Origin: GCA-2731375 sp964631725
GTDB taxonomy: Bacteria; Pseudomonadota; Alphaproteobacteria; GCA-2731375
Assembly: GCA_964631725.1 (NCBI GenBank)
Contig: CAZVYX010000012.1
Span: forward strand, 1 to 64,000
Length of the DNA stretch: 64,000 bases
Direction: 5' to 3'
The translations under genes and the position numbers were made by a program. Positions 51,021-59,049 of this stretch are shown here, in pieces. Position 1 is the first letter of the stretch, and each line of letters starts with the position of its first letter. Under the pieces are notes generated by a model. The model saw nothing but the letters and a program-made list of their open reading frames with translations, had not been told where the DNA came from and made no database searches.

Positions 51021-51485
51021 GTGGAGCAACGGTTGAGCATGATTTCCCTGGGTGTTCGGGATTTGCAAGAATCGGTAGCATTTTACGAAGGTGTGGTCGG
51101 CTGGAAGTCGGCGCCGGGCCCGCCCGGCATTGCATTTTTTGACCTTAACGGCCTCGTCTTCTCATTGTATCCGATTGACGAATTGGCAAAGGATATGGGT
51201 GATGACCCCCCTCAGGACGGCGAGTTTGTCTCCCAGGGCTTCGCGCTGGCGCACAATGTCCGGGCCGAGGACGAGGTGGATGCGATATTCACCCGGCTGA
51301 AACGCAAGGGCGCAAATATCGTCAAGGAGCCGGAAGCGGCCTTCTGGGGCGGTTATTCCGGCTATTTCTCCGATCCTGACGGCCATCGGTGGGAAATCGC
51401 CTACAATCCGTTTTGGCCGATTGACGACGACGGGCGCATCGACATGGCCGCTGGCGGCGCGGACGGAGAGGGCCAACAGGAATGA
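51021..51485 (+). CDS. VOC (glyoxalase/bleomycin-resistance fold) protein
   Basis: A 154-residue vicinal-oxygen-chelate protein. Seen: 'SLGVRDLQESVAFYEGVVGWKSA', 'FFDLNGLVFSLYP', and 'EPEAAFWGGYSGYFSDPDGHRWEIAYNP', the typical betaalphabetabetabeta half-domains with a C-terminal metal Glu (E in WEIAYNP). Family members include lyases, dioxygenases and isomerases; the reaction is unknown. GTG 51021 is used with GGGAGGA five bases upstream; a further upstream TTG has no ribosome-binding site. Its stop overlaps the next gene start (ATGA). Confidence 0.85.
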   Translation: MEQRLSMISLGVRDLQESVAFYEGVVGWKSAPGPPGIAFFDLNGLVFSLYPIDELAKDMGDDPPQDGEFVSQGFALAHNVRAEDEVDAIFTRLKRKGANIVKEPEAAFWGGYSGYFSDPDGHRWEIAYNPFWPIDDDGRIDMAAGGADGEGQQE

Positions 51486-52132
51486 CGCGAATGTACATGC
51501 ATGCCCGAATTCTGGCGGAACCGCGGCAGTGGCGCGCCGTGGCCGATGCCTTATGCGCGGGCGGTGCGGCGCGGCTGCATGGCGCGGGTGGCGAACTGTA
51601 TGGCGTCTGGCGCAGCCAGATCGGCCGGCCGCGCGATGAATTGACCGTTTTGACGGTCTGGCCCGAGGGCGCGGATGGGGTAGAGGCAATGGATCTGCTG
51701 CTGGATGGCGTGGCCGATGTCGCGGGCTGTGAAAGCCAGGCCATGGCGCCGACCCTGCGGCCCGAACATGCGGCTCCTCCTCGCCGCCAAGGCAACTATG
51801 CCTTCCGTTGGTTCGACCTGCCGATAGGGAATTGGCCTGAATTCCTGGATCTTTGCACCGCCGCCTGGCCGGGTTTTGAATCTTCCTACGACTCCCAGGT
51901 CATCGGATTGTGGCAATGTCTCGACAGTGCCCAGGGACGCTGCCGCAGCCTGTTGCTGACCCGTCGCCCCGATCTGGCCATGTGGGAACGTTCGAAGATC
52001 CCCCAGGGCGAGGCCGAGGCGGAAGTGCGCCGCCAACTCTCCCGCCGTTACGACCTGTGCGACGACACCTACGTCTACACAACGACCCTGCTCAGCGCCG
52101 AAGACCGGCAAGACGACGTGCGCTGGACCTAG
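51482..52132 (+). CDS. Hypothetical protein, possibly NIPSNAP/dimeric alpha-beta barrel-like
   Basis: A 216-residue soluble protein with no confident family. Two halves look related to each other: 'MYMHARILAEPRQWRAVADALCAGGAARLHGAGGELYGVWRSQIGRPRDELTVLTVWP' and 'YAFRWFDLPIGNWPEFLDLCTAAWPGFESSYDSQVIGLWQCLDS'. Both are consistent with a ferredoxin-like NIPSNAP/EthD repeat. Its ATG overlaps the VOC stop by 4 bp, so it is translationally coupled to that gene. Function unassigned. Confidence 0.6.
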   Translation: MTRMYMHARILAEPRQWRAVADALCAGGAARLHGAGGELYGVWRSQIGRPRDELTVLTVWPEGADGVEAMDLLLDGVADVAGCESQAMAPTLRPEHAAPPRRQGNYAFRWFDLPIGNWPEFLDLCTAAWPGFESSYDSQVIGLWQCLDSAQGRCRSLLLTRRPDLAMWERSKIPQGEAEAEVRRQLSRRYDLCDDTYVYTTTLLSAEDRQDDVRWT

Positions 52133-52166
52133 TTAATGGTCACGGTTGCCTGCCTGGCCCGTGCTC

Positions 52167-54350
52167 TCACGCCGCCCGTTCCGCCGCGCCTTTCTCGGGC
52201 AACAGGGTCGCCAGGACATTTTCGACGATGCGCAGGCCGGCCTGGTTGTCCATGGACAGGATGCTCTCGGGGTGAAACTGCACGGCGGCGATGGGCAGGG
52301 TCTTGTGCCTGACGGCCATCACCATGTCCTGTTCGTTACGGGCGATCACTTCCAGCTCGTCGGGGATTTTTTCCGAGACAGCCAACAGGGAATGATAGCC
52401 GCCGACCCGGCAATCGGGCGCGATGCCATCGAATATGCCGCTGCCGTCGTGGCGCAGTTGCCAGTATTTGCCGTGGCGGGGTTCGTCCATCACCGTTAAT
52501 TCGCCGCCAAAGGCCTCCACCGTGCCCTGCAATCCAAGGCAGATGCCGAATTGCGGGATGCCCAGCTTGGCCACGCTTTGGACCAGATCGGGCACGCCGA
52601 AATCCTTGGGCTGACCGGGTCCGGGAGAATGGATCACCAGGTCGGGCTGTTCCGCCAACGCGGCTTGGGCCGGTGCGCCATGGCGGAAGGTCTTCACATC
52701 GGCGCCGGTCTGGCGGAAATAGTCGGCCAGGGTATGGACAAAGCTGTCTTCGTTATCGACCATGACGATGGAGACATCGGTGTATTTCGGCGCGGCGGGT
52801 GCCTCGACCACTTCCGGGCCCTTGGCGCCCAGGCTTTCGACCGCCTTGAAAAAGGAGGTGGATTTGATCTGGGTCTCCATTTCCTCTTCCACCGGAACGG
52901 AATCCCAGACCAGGGTGGCGCCGACGCGGTAATCGGCGCGGCCGTTCTCCAAATGCACCGTGCGGATGGTGATGCCGGTGTTCACCGTGCCCGAGAACAT
53001 CAAGGCGCCGATGGCGCCGCCGTACCAGCGCCGGGGCGAGACTTCCACGTCTTCGATAATCTCCACCGCCTTGCGCTTCGGCGCGCCGGTCAGGGTGACG
53101 GCCCACATGTGGGAGAGGAAGGCGTCGATACCGTCGAAGCCTTCCCGCATGCGGCCTTCAACGTGGTCGACGGTATGAAACAGGCCGGCGTAGCGTTCAA
53201 TGGCGCGCCGGGCCAGCAGCTTTATGGTGCCCGGCCGGCAGATCCGCGATTTGTCGTTGCGGTCCACGTCCGTGCACATGGTCAGCTCAACCTCGTCCTT
53301 CCAGGAGTTGTACAGGGCCAGAATGCGTTCGGCTTCTTCCATGGCGTTGCCGCCGCTGCGAGCGGTGCCGGAGATGGGGGAGGATTCCACTCTGTCGCCA
53401 TCGACACGCACGAACATCTCGGGCGAGGCGCCGATCAGTTGCTCGTTGGCGAACTGGAAAAAGAATTCATAAGGAGAGGGGTTGATGCGTTGCATCAAAC
53501 GGAACATCTCCGAGGGCGGGCCGTGATAGGCGGTTTGATATTTCCGGCTCAACACCACTTCGAATATATCGCCCACGCGAATGCGTTCCCGGGCGCCGTC
53601 GACCTTGCCCATGTAGTCTTCCGGGCTGTGATCGGATGTTATGGCGCCATCGGATATGGCATTGGGACTGGCCGGCTGGGTCACGCCGGTGAAGGCTGTT
53701 TCGCCCTTGCCATGGGTGGAGACCGCGCGGTGGGTGAACTCGTACTCGTAGGCGAAGGCGACCTCCAGGCGGCGGTCCATCACCATGATGCGGTCGGGCA
53801 GATACAGGTGCAGCAGCTTGTCATCCTCGGTCCGGGGCATGGACAGGGGCATCTGCTCGAACTCGTAGATTAGATCGAAACCAAAGGCGCCCCACAGGCC
53901 AAGGAAATCATCGTTCATGCCGTCGAACTCGGCCATCAGGGCCCGGATCGGCGTGAAGGTGGAGGGCTGGCGGCTGCGTTCCTCCTCGGCGAACAAGCGG
54001 TCGGGCCGGGCCACGGTCAGCACCAGGTTCTCTTCGTTTTCCGATTTCAGTTCAATATCGGGATTCTTCAGCAATAGGGGCCGCAACATGGTCAGGATTG
54101 GCACGCCGCGCGGGTTTAGGGCGGAAAGGCGGAACTGATCGGTATGGGCGACAATCTCCACCGGAGGGTCGATAAAGCCGAAATCCCAGCGCGAATAGCG
54201 GTCTTGATCCTCGACCCCAGACGAGAGAAAGGCGCCGCGGGTGCCGTTCAGGGCATCGATCAGAAAGTCGATGCCGCGCTGAAAATCGATCTTCCGGTCG
54301 GTGCGGTCGATCACGATGCCGGTGGGTGAGACAAAGGAATAATCGGTCAT
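52167..54350 (-). CDS. trpE(G): Fused anthranilate synthase TrpE(G)
   Basis: A 727-residue fusion of the two anthranilate synthase subunits, converting chorismate and glutamine to anthranilate in tryptophan synthesis. Residues 1 to about 515 form the TrpE chorismate-binding part (e.g. 'GAPKRKAVEIIEDVE' and 'FSGTVNTGITIRTV'). From about residue 523 a glutamine amidotransferase domain starts with 'VMVDNEDSFVHTLADYF', has the nucleophile C604 in FGICLGLQ and the H693-x-E in FHPES. Single-chain TrpEG is typical of rhizobia and many other alphaproteobacteria. ATG 54350 is chosen. No other trp gene is nearby; a hairpin lies in its leader. Confidence 0.95.
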   Translation of the reverse strand: MTDYSFVSPTGIVIDRTDRKIDFQRGIDFLIDALNGTRGAFLSSGVEDQDRYSRWDFGFIDPPVEIVAHTDQFRLSALNPRGVPILTMLRPLLLKNPDIELKSENEENLVLTVARPDRLFAEEERSRQPSTFTPIRALMAEFDGMNDDFLGLWGAFGFDLIYEFEQMPLSMPRTEDDKLLHLYLPDRIMVMDRRLEVAFAYEYEFTHRAVSTHGKGETAFTGVTQPASPNAISDGAITSDHSPEDYMGKVDGARERIRVGDIFEVVLSRKYQTAYHGPPSEMFRLMQRINPSPYEFFFQFANEQLIGASPEMFVRVDGDRVESSPISGTARSGGNAMEEAERILALYNSWKDEVELTMCTDVDRNDKSRICRPGTIKLLARRAIERYAGLFHTVDHVEGRMREGFDGIDAFLSHMWAVTLTGAPKRKAVEIIEDVEVSPRRWYGGAIGALMFSGTVNTGITIRTVHLENGRADYRVGATLVWDSVPVEEEMETQIKSTSFFKAVESLGAKGPEVVEAPAAPKYTDVSIVMVDNEDSFVHTLADYFRQTGADVKTFRHGAPAQAALAEQPDLVIHSPGPGQPKDFGVPDLVQSVAKLGIPQFGICLGLQGTVEAFGGELTVMDEPRHGKYWQLRHDGSGIFDGIAPDCRVGGYHSLLAVSEKIPDELEVIARNEQDMVMAVRHKTLPIAAVQFHPESILSMDNQAGLRIVENVLATLLPEKGAAERAA

Positions 54351-54696
54351 GACAGGGTTTCCTGCTGGCTTGTTCCGTGGCCGGGTAACCTGAATCCATA
54401 GGTCCGCCACGGCGCGAGATTATTGGTATTGTTGAAAATCGAATTATCGCGGCGGAATTTGTCCGCCGCCCAGGCAAACGGAGAGCTTCACCAAAGAAAG
54501 GCGATGAACTTTGGCGGATGTTGCTCCGCGACCGATGTGCACAGGCATCTCATAGCGCGGGGACGCTAGCACGGCCTTGCCAATGCGTCCAGCACACTGT
54601 CAAATTTAGTCCTTGCGGCGATGATGGTAGTTTGCAACAGACGTTTCGCGGCTTGCCGAGCGGCGATTTCCATTTTGACGAGAGGAAGGCACAATC
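54351..54696. other. 346-bp intergenic region between trpE(G) and the NTF2-like gene
   Basis: No gene found. On the trp side it holds a hairpin (54449-54469), arms GCGGCGGA/TCCGCCGC around a 5-base loop, positioned as a possible attenuator in the trp leader. A short minus-strand frame ending in Leu-Trp-stop upstream of it has only one Trp codon and is not a convincing leader peptide. The far side carries a GAGAGGAAGG ribosome-binding site for the NTF2-like gene. Confidence 0.6.
54449..54469 (-). promoter_or_regulatory. Hairpin in trpE(G) leader
   Basis: Perfect 8-bp stem GCGGCGGA/TCCGCCGC with loop ATTTG, 99 bp upstream of the trpE(G) start, followed on the minus strand by an AT-rich stretch ending GATTTT. 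It could be an attenuator or a terminator; function inferred. Confidence 0.35.
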
Positions 54697-55092
54697 ATGA
54701 ACCAGGACCGACGTGCCGAGCTGGCCGAATTGACGGATCGGTTTGTTGATGCATTCAACCGCCAGGATCTGGATGATGTCATGGCGTTCTTCGCCGAGGG
54801 CGCGATCTACGACGACGCCTACGGCAACCGGCACGAGGGCAAGGCGGCGATTAGGGCCGCGTTTACGCCCGTCATGGACGGCACCATTGGCAGGATTCGT
54901 TTTGATGGCGAGGACCGCTTCATTGATGTCGGTGCGGAATCCGGCACGGGCAAGGTGATGGATAGCTGGCTGTTGCACATGCATATTGGCGCAGGCGCGG
55001 ACAAGGAAGGGACGCTGCGCGGATTGGACCTGCTGCATTTCGATGCCGGTCAGCTGGTCAGGAAGGTTACCTACAAACGGGATCAGGTTTGA
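54697..55092 (+). CDS. Nuclear transport factor 2-like (SnoaL-type) protein
   Basis: A 131-residue cone-shaped NTF2/SnoaL-fold protein. Seen: 'ELTDRFVDAFNRQDLDDVMAFFAEGAIYDDAYGNRHEGKAAIRAAFTPV', the standard start of the fold (helix pair and first strand), and 'LRGLDLLHFDAGQLVRKVTYKRD' at the C-terminus. Such proteins act as isomerases, cyclases, dehydratases or ligand binders; here the role is unknown. It is 21 bp upstream of a SAM methyltransferase gene and likely in the same operon. Confidence 0.87.
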   Translation: MNQDRRAELAELTDRFVDAFNRQDLDDVMAFFAEGAIYDDAYGNRHEGKAAIRAAFTPVMDGTIGRIRFDGEDRFIDVGAESGTGKVMDSWLLHMHIGAGADKEGTLRGLDLLHFDAGQLVRKVTYKRDQV

Positions 55093-55113
55093 ACCAGGCA
55101 CAAGCATAAGATC

Positions 55114-56616
55114 ATGAACACGACGTCCCTGCATGGCAGCTATCAGGCCATGCCCTATCCCAGCCGGCCGGTGCCGCTGTCGCATCCCGATCATCTGTAC
55201 GTGGTTGGCCGTCTGCACGGCCTGGCGCCACGCGCGGTCGAGGACGCCAGGGTGCTGGAATTGGGCTGTGGCACCGGCGGCAACCTGCTGCCCATGGCGG
55301 CATCGTTGCCTGAAGGCGAATTTGTCGGCGTCGATCTGTCCGAACGGCAGATTGATATGGCCCGGGCGGCAGCCTCGGCGGGCGGCTTGGACAATGTGGA
55401 ATTCCTGGCCGGTGACGCGCTGTCGTTGCTGGCGGACGGATTGGGCCGGCCATTCGACTATATCGTTCTGCATGGCCTTTATTCCTGGGTGCCGCCGGCG
55501 GTGCAGGCGGCCCTGCTGCCAATGTGCCGCCGGCTTTTGACCGACGATGGCATCGTCTATGTCAGCTACAACACCTATCCCGGCTGGCATGGACGTGGCC
55601 TTGTGCGTGATCTGATGCTGCGCGCCGGGGCCGGGGCAGCAAGTCCGGAGGAACAGGTGGTTCGGGCGCGGGCCGCGTTGGACGATCTGATTCCGGCCTA
55701 TGCCCAGTCTGACGATGCCTACGCCAATTTGTTGGCGGAGGAAAAGGCGCGGGTCGATGACATGGAAGACTCCTTCCTGTTGCACGATCTGCTGGAAGTG
55801 GAAAATCATCCCGTCTATGTCGATGGGTTCCTGGCCCAGGCGGCAGCGGCCGGGTTGCAGTTCATCTCCGAAGGCAATGTCGCGGCCTCGCGCGAGGAGA
55901 ATTTTTCGCCCGAAGCGCGGCGGCAATTGGCCGCCATCAATGATCCCATCGCGCGCGAACAGCAGATTGATTTTCTTTTGAACCGTAGCTTCCGGCAGAC
56001 TTTGCTGTGTTCGGCGGGTTCGCAGGTCCGCCGCCAGATTGCCCCCGACTGGCTGGCGGGGCTGTATTTGGCATCTCCCGTGCGGCCCATGGGTCCGGAT
56101 CAGAACGGCGCCCCAGGCGAAGCCTTTTTCGCCACACCCGACGGCGGCCGTTTCGGCATGACCGCGCCCAATGCCATCGCCGCCCTGAACCATCTGGCCC
56201 TGGCCTGGCCGGATTTTCTGGCTATGGAGGACCTGGCGGCCAAGACCGGCGATGGAGCGATCGTGGCGCAATTGGTGATCGATCTGTATCCCCGCAACTG
56301 GCTGGATCTGCTGCCTCGCCCGGCGGTCTATACGACGACGCCGGGCCCGCGGCCGAAAGCAACCGCTTTGGCCCGGTGGCAGATGCGGCAAGGCGATTTC
56401 GTCACCGATCTGCGGCACCGCAACGTCACCATCACGGATCCGTTCACCCGCCAACTGCTGCCGCTTTTGGATGGGCATACGGAGCGTGCCGCCTTGATGG
56501 CCGCCATTGCCGGTTTCGATGGCTACCAGGCCGCCCAGGTCGCCAATGACGATCCGGAGACCCTTCTGGATGCGGCCCTGCACCAGTTGGCTGAACGCTG
56601 CCTGCTTGTGGAATAG
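55114..56616 (+). CDS. SAM methyltransferase with C-terminal regulatory domain
   Basis: A 500-residue protein: class I methyltransferase (about 1-170) with SAM motif 'VLELGCGTGGNLLPMAASLP', 'FVGVDLSERQIDMAR' and 'FLAGDALSL', followed by a large helical 'methyltransferase regulatory domain' (about 200-500) including 'MEDSFLLHDLLEVENHPVYVDGFLAQAAAAGLQFISE'. Proteins of this layout methylate proteins or other molecules, with targets mostly undefined. It starts at ATG 55114, 21 bp after the NTF2-like gene, and is followed by the split TPP enzyme genes 41 bp downstream. Confidence 0.87.
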   Translation: MNTTSLHGSYQAMPYPSRPVPLSHPDHLYVVGRLHGLAPRAVEDARVLELGCGTGGNLLPMAASLPEGEFVGVDLSERQIDMARAAASAGGLDNVEFLAGDALSLLADGLGRPFDYIVLHGLYSWVPPAVQAALLPMCRRLLTDDGIVYVSYNTYPGWHGRGLVRDLMLRAGAGAASPEEQVVRARAALDDLIPAYAQSDDAYANLLAEEKARVDDMEDSFLLHDLLEVENHPVYVDGFLAQAAAAGLQFISEGNVAASREENFSPEARRQLAAINDPIAREQQIDFLLNRSFRQTLLCSAGSQVRRQIAPDWLAGLYLASPVRPMGPDQNGAPGEAFFATPDGGRFGMTAPNAIAALNHLALAWPDFLAMEDLAAKTGDGAIVAQLVIDLYPRNWLDLLPRPAVYTTTPGPRPKATALARWQMRQGDFVTDLRHRNVTITDPFTRQLLPLLDGHTERAALMAAIAGFDGYQAAQVANDDPETLLDAALHQLAERCLLVE

Positions 56617-56657
56617 ATGCGCCAGCGGCTACATTGCCGCGCGGAGGATACGTGAAC

Positions 56658-57203
56658 ATGAACATGGATAATGCAGCCGCCGAGCCGTCGGTGGCGGATT
56701 GGACCGACGCCAATTTCGCGGTCCTGCGCCAATGGGAGGTGCGGCAGGTTGCCTACGTGCCCGATGCCGGCCATTCCGAACTGATCCACCAATGCGATGC
56801 CGCCGATGACATGCGCCTGGTGCCCCTGACCACCGAGGAAGAGGGCATCGCCGTCCTGGCCGGTGCCTGGCTGGGCAATCAGCGTGGGGTCTTGCTGATG
56901 CAATCCTCCGGGGTGGGCAATTGCATCAATATGCTGTCGCTGGCCCGGATCTGCCGCTTTCCCTTGCTGATGCTGGTCACCATGCGGGGGCAGTGGGGCG
57001 AGTTTAATCCCTGGCAGGTGCCCATGGGGCAGCTGACGCCGAAAGTTCTGGAGGTGGCGGACTGCCTGATCTTTCCGGTCGATGATCCGGCGAACATGGG
57101 TGAGGTCACGGCGGGCGCGGCGCGCATGGCCTTTGATGGGCCGGCCCAGGCGGCGGTGCTGATCGGCCAGTCGGTGATCGGCGCCAAGAGCTTCGGGAAG
57201 TAA
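56658..57203 (+). CDS. TPP-dependent decarboxylase-like enzyme, alpha (PYR) subunit
   Basis: A 181-residue protein matching the pyrimidine-binding half of thiamine-diphosphate decarboxylases, in a split two-gene form like sulfopyruvate decarboxylase ComD. Seen: 'LVPLTTEEEGIAVLAGAWLGNQRGVLLMQSSGVGNCINMLSLA' with the conserved Glu of the TPP-activating PYR domain, and 'FPLLMLVTMRGQWGEFNPWQVPMG'. The start ATG 56658 is behind GCGGAGGA. The PP half is encoded 3 bp downstream, so the two make one enzyme. The substrate is unknown. Confidence 0.88.
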   Translation: MNMDNAAAEPSVADWTDANFAVLRQWEVRQVAYVPDAGHSELIHQCDAADDMRLVPLTTEEEGIAVLAGAWLGNQRGVLLMQSSGVGNCINMLSLARICRFPLLMLVTMRGQWGEFNPWQVPMGQLTPKVLEVADCLIFPVDDPANMGEVTAGAARMAFDGPAQAAVLIGQSVIGAKSFGK

Positions 57204-57206
57204 ATC

Positions 57207-57830
57207 ATGAGCAAAACTTTGAATGGAACCCTGGACCGAAACCGGGCGGCGGACTATCCCTTGCTCCGGCGCGAAGTGGTGGCCGAGTTACTGGCGGACC
57301 GTGGCGATATGCTGGTGGTGGCGGGCCTGGGCGCGCCGGTCTGGGATTGCACCGCCGCCGGCGACCATCCCCTGAACTTTCCCCTGTGGGGTGCCATGGG
57401 CGGCGCGGCGGCCATGGGCCTTGGCCTGGCCATGGCGCAGCCGGAACGCCGGGTGCTGGTGATCACCGGCGATGGTGAGATGCTGATGGGCCTGGGCTCG
57501 ATGACGACGATCGGTTCGCAACGGCCCGATAATCTGGCGGTAGTGGTTTGCGACAACGAACGCTACGGCGAAACCGGCATGCAACTGACCCATACCGCCG
57601 GCGGCGTCGACCTGCCGGCCATGGCCTTGGCCGCCGGCTTCGAAAGCGCCGCCAGCGTCAGCTCCGACAACGAGTTCAAGGCCGCCCTGCCGGCCATCCG
57701 CAGCGCCAAGGGCCCCGGCTTCTGGTCCATCAAGATCAGGGCCGAAGGCAACCCCATCGGCGTCATGCCGCCCAAGGACGGCGTTACCCTGAAGGACCGC
57801 TTCCGCGCCGCTTTGCTGGGCGCTGTCTGA
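57207..57830 (+). CDS. TPP-dependent decarboxylase-like enzyme, beta (PP) subunit
   Basis: A 207-residue thiamine-diphosphate pyrophosphate-binding half-enzyme. Seen: 'PLWGAMGGAAAMGLGLAMA', the GDG...N Mg/TPP motif 'VITGDGEMLMGLGSMTTIGSQRPDNLAVVVCDN', and a C-terminal 'GPGFWSIKIRAEG'. It pairs with the alpha gene 3 bp upstream, as in sulfopyruvate (ComDE) or phosphonopyruvate decarboxylases. No PEP mutase with the diagnostic EDKxxxxxNS motif is seen, so a phosphonate role is unsupported. It is convergent with the MaoC-like gene (76 bp). Confidence 0.9.
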   Translation: MSKTLNGTLDRNRAADYPLLRREVVAELLADRGDMLVVAGLGAPVWDCTAAGDHPLNFPLWGAMGGAAAMGLGLAMAQPERRVLVITGDGEMLMGLGSMTTIGSQRPDNLAVVVCDNERYGETGMQLTHTAGGVDLPAMALAAGFESAASVSSDNEFKAALPAIRSAKGPGFWSIKIRAEGNPIGVMPPKDGVTLKDRFRAALLGAV

Positions 57831-57906
57831 CATAGCTGGGTGCCTGCATAGCCGAGACCCAGCGCTCGATCGTTACCATGTGAAGCGGGTCTGGTAGCCG
57901 GCCAAA

Positions 57907-59046
57907 TCAGCCCCGCGAAGGCAGCACCACCACGCCGGTGCCCTGGATCGACAACGCGTCGTCCTGTTGGATGGCCTTTTGGCTGATCTCGACACAATGG
58001 CGGCCTTGATCGTCGACGAACTTATTGCTGACCTCACCGTTGATATAGAGCACGTCGCCCTCGGGATTATGACGGCGGATACGGCAGTTGTGATGCGCCA
58101 GGAAGCCGTCATCGCCCATCCAGTTGGTCAGGTGGTGGGTCAGCCATGAATTGCGTTCCGGGCCATAGTCGTAGGCGCCCGGCGCCCCGACCTCCGTCGC
58201 GAAGTCGTTCTCCCAATGCACCCGCTCTGGACAGTCGGGAATGTTGAAACGGTTGGTGATGCCCAGGCCCGGATGTTTGTGGGTTTGCTGCCAGGCCAGC
58301 TTGTTGGCACGAATATAAAGGCCGCCCCAGCCCTGGGCATAGCAGATAAAGCCGGTGACCGTCATCGGTCCTTTCAGCATGGTGGGCAGTTTTTCGCCGA
58401 CCGTCACGTCTTCGTAATAGCGGGTCTCGGCGCCCCGGATCTCTTCCTTGGCATAATGGCGGTAGATATCCACCAATTCATCATCGCTGTAAGTCAATTG
58501 GCCCTTTTTCGCGGCCTCGTACTTACTGCCTTCCTCCCGCGCCTTGTCCCGTTCGGTGCGGAAACACCAGCTATCGGCGCTGGCGATGTTGTCGCCGTCC
58601 TGATTGTAGAATTCCACATGATAAACCTGCTGGATGGCGCGGCCGGAGAACTGTGTGTCGTGGGGGATCAGGTCCTTGAGCCAGGCTTCGCAACTGATTT
58701 CATCATTGCGGCGGATCGGTTTGTGCCAGGTCCAATCAGCCCCGGCCCACATGGCATGGATGCCCGGCAGGCCGCCCACATAGCCGGAGATGATGCGGTT
58801 GGTGGCAAAGAGGAAGCTGGGCAGCGCGATCAGCCCGCCATACTGGGTCTTGGCGGCATAGTCGGGATCGCACCACAGGGGGTTGTCGTCGCCGATGCCG
58901 TTGGCGTAGTGGCGGATATTGTCCCGCGTGGCCTCGTAGCACCAGGGCTCCGGCATGCCCTCGATCTTGACGTCGATGCGCTTTTGCAAATCTTCCAGGC
59001 CGCGTTCGGTGATTTTTGGGAAGCGTCCGGCACTCTCTTCATTCAT
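57907..59046 (-). CDS. MaoC/FAS1-like dehydratase (tandem hot-dog)
   Basis: A 379-residue protein with two hot-dog-like domains of the MaoC/FAS1 dehydratase type, likely hydrating or dehydrating an enoyl/hydroxyacyl-CoA. Seen: N-terminal half 'EATRDNIRHYANGIGDDNPLWCDPDYAAKTQYGGLIALPSF', a hydratase-like segment containing D and G residues of the motif, and a C-terminal part 'LTHHLTNWMGDDGFLAHHNCRIRRHNPEGDVLYINGEV'. It starts 3 bp after the acyl-CoA ligase gene and is in the same operon, which fits processing of the ligase product. Confidence 0.87.
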   Translation of the reverse strand: MNEESAGRFPKITERGLEDLQKRIDVKIEGMPEPWCYEATRDNIRHYANGIGDDNPLWCDPDYAAKTQYGGLIALPSFLFATNRIISGYVGGLPGIHAMWAGADWTWHKPIRRNDEISCEAWLKDLIPHDTQFSGRAIQQVYHVEFYNQDGDNIASADSWCFRTERDKAREEGSKYEAAKKGQLTYSDDELVDIYRHYAKEEIRGAETRYYEDVTVGEKLPTMLKGPMTVTGFICYAQGWGGLYIRANKLAWQQTHKHPGLGITNRFNIPDCPERVHWENDFATEVGAPGAYDYGPERNSWLTHHLTNWMGDDGFLAHHNCRIRRHNPEGDVLYINGEVSNKFVDDQGRHCVEISQKAIQQDDALSIQGTGVVVLPSRG

Positions 59047-59049
59047 GAT

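Noticed and set aside
54480..54560. Tryptophan leader peptide on the minus strand upstream of trpE(G)
   Set aside because: A 21-codon frame ends in Leu-Trp-stop but has only one Trp codon and no clear ribosome-binding site.
54550..56583. A 677-codon open frame on the minus strand opposite the methyltransferase gene
   Set aside because: It has no recognisable domains, its composition (Gln/Arg/Gly/His-rich) is that of an antisense frame of a GC-rich gene, and the plus-strand gene has full SAM-methyltransferase motifs.
45516..57830. Phosphonate biosynthesis (PEP mutase plus phosphonopyruvate decarboxylase)
   Set aside because: The isocitrate-lyase-family protein has EDQALPKRCGG rather than the PEP mutase EDKxxxxxNS motif, and the TPP enzyme genes are 11 kb away in another operon.
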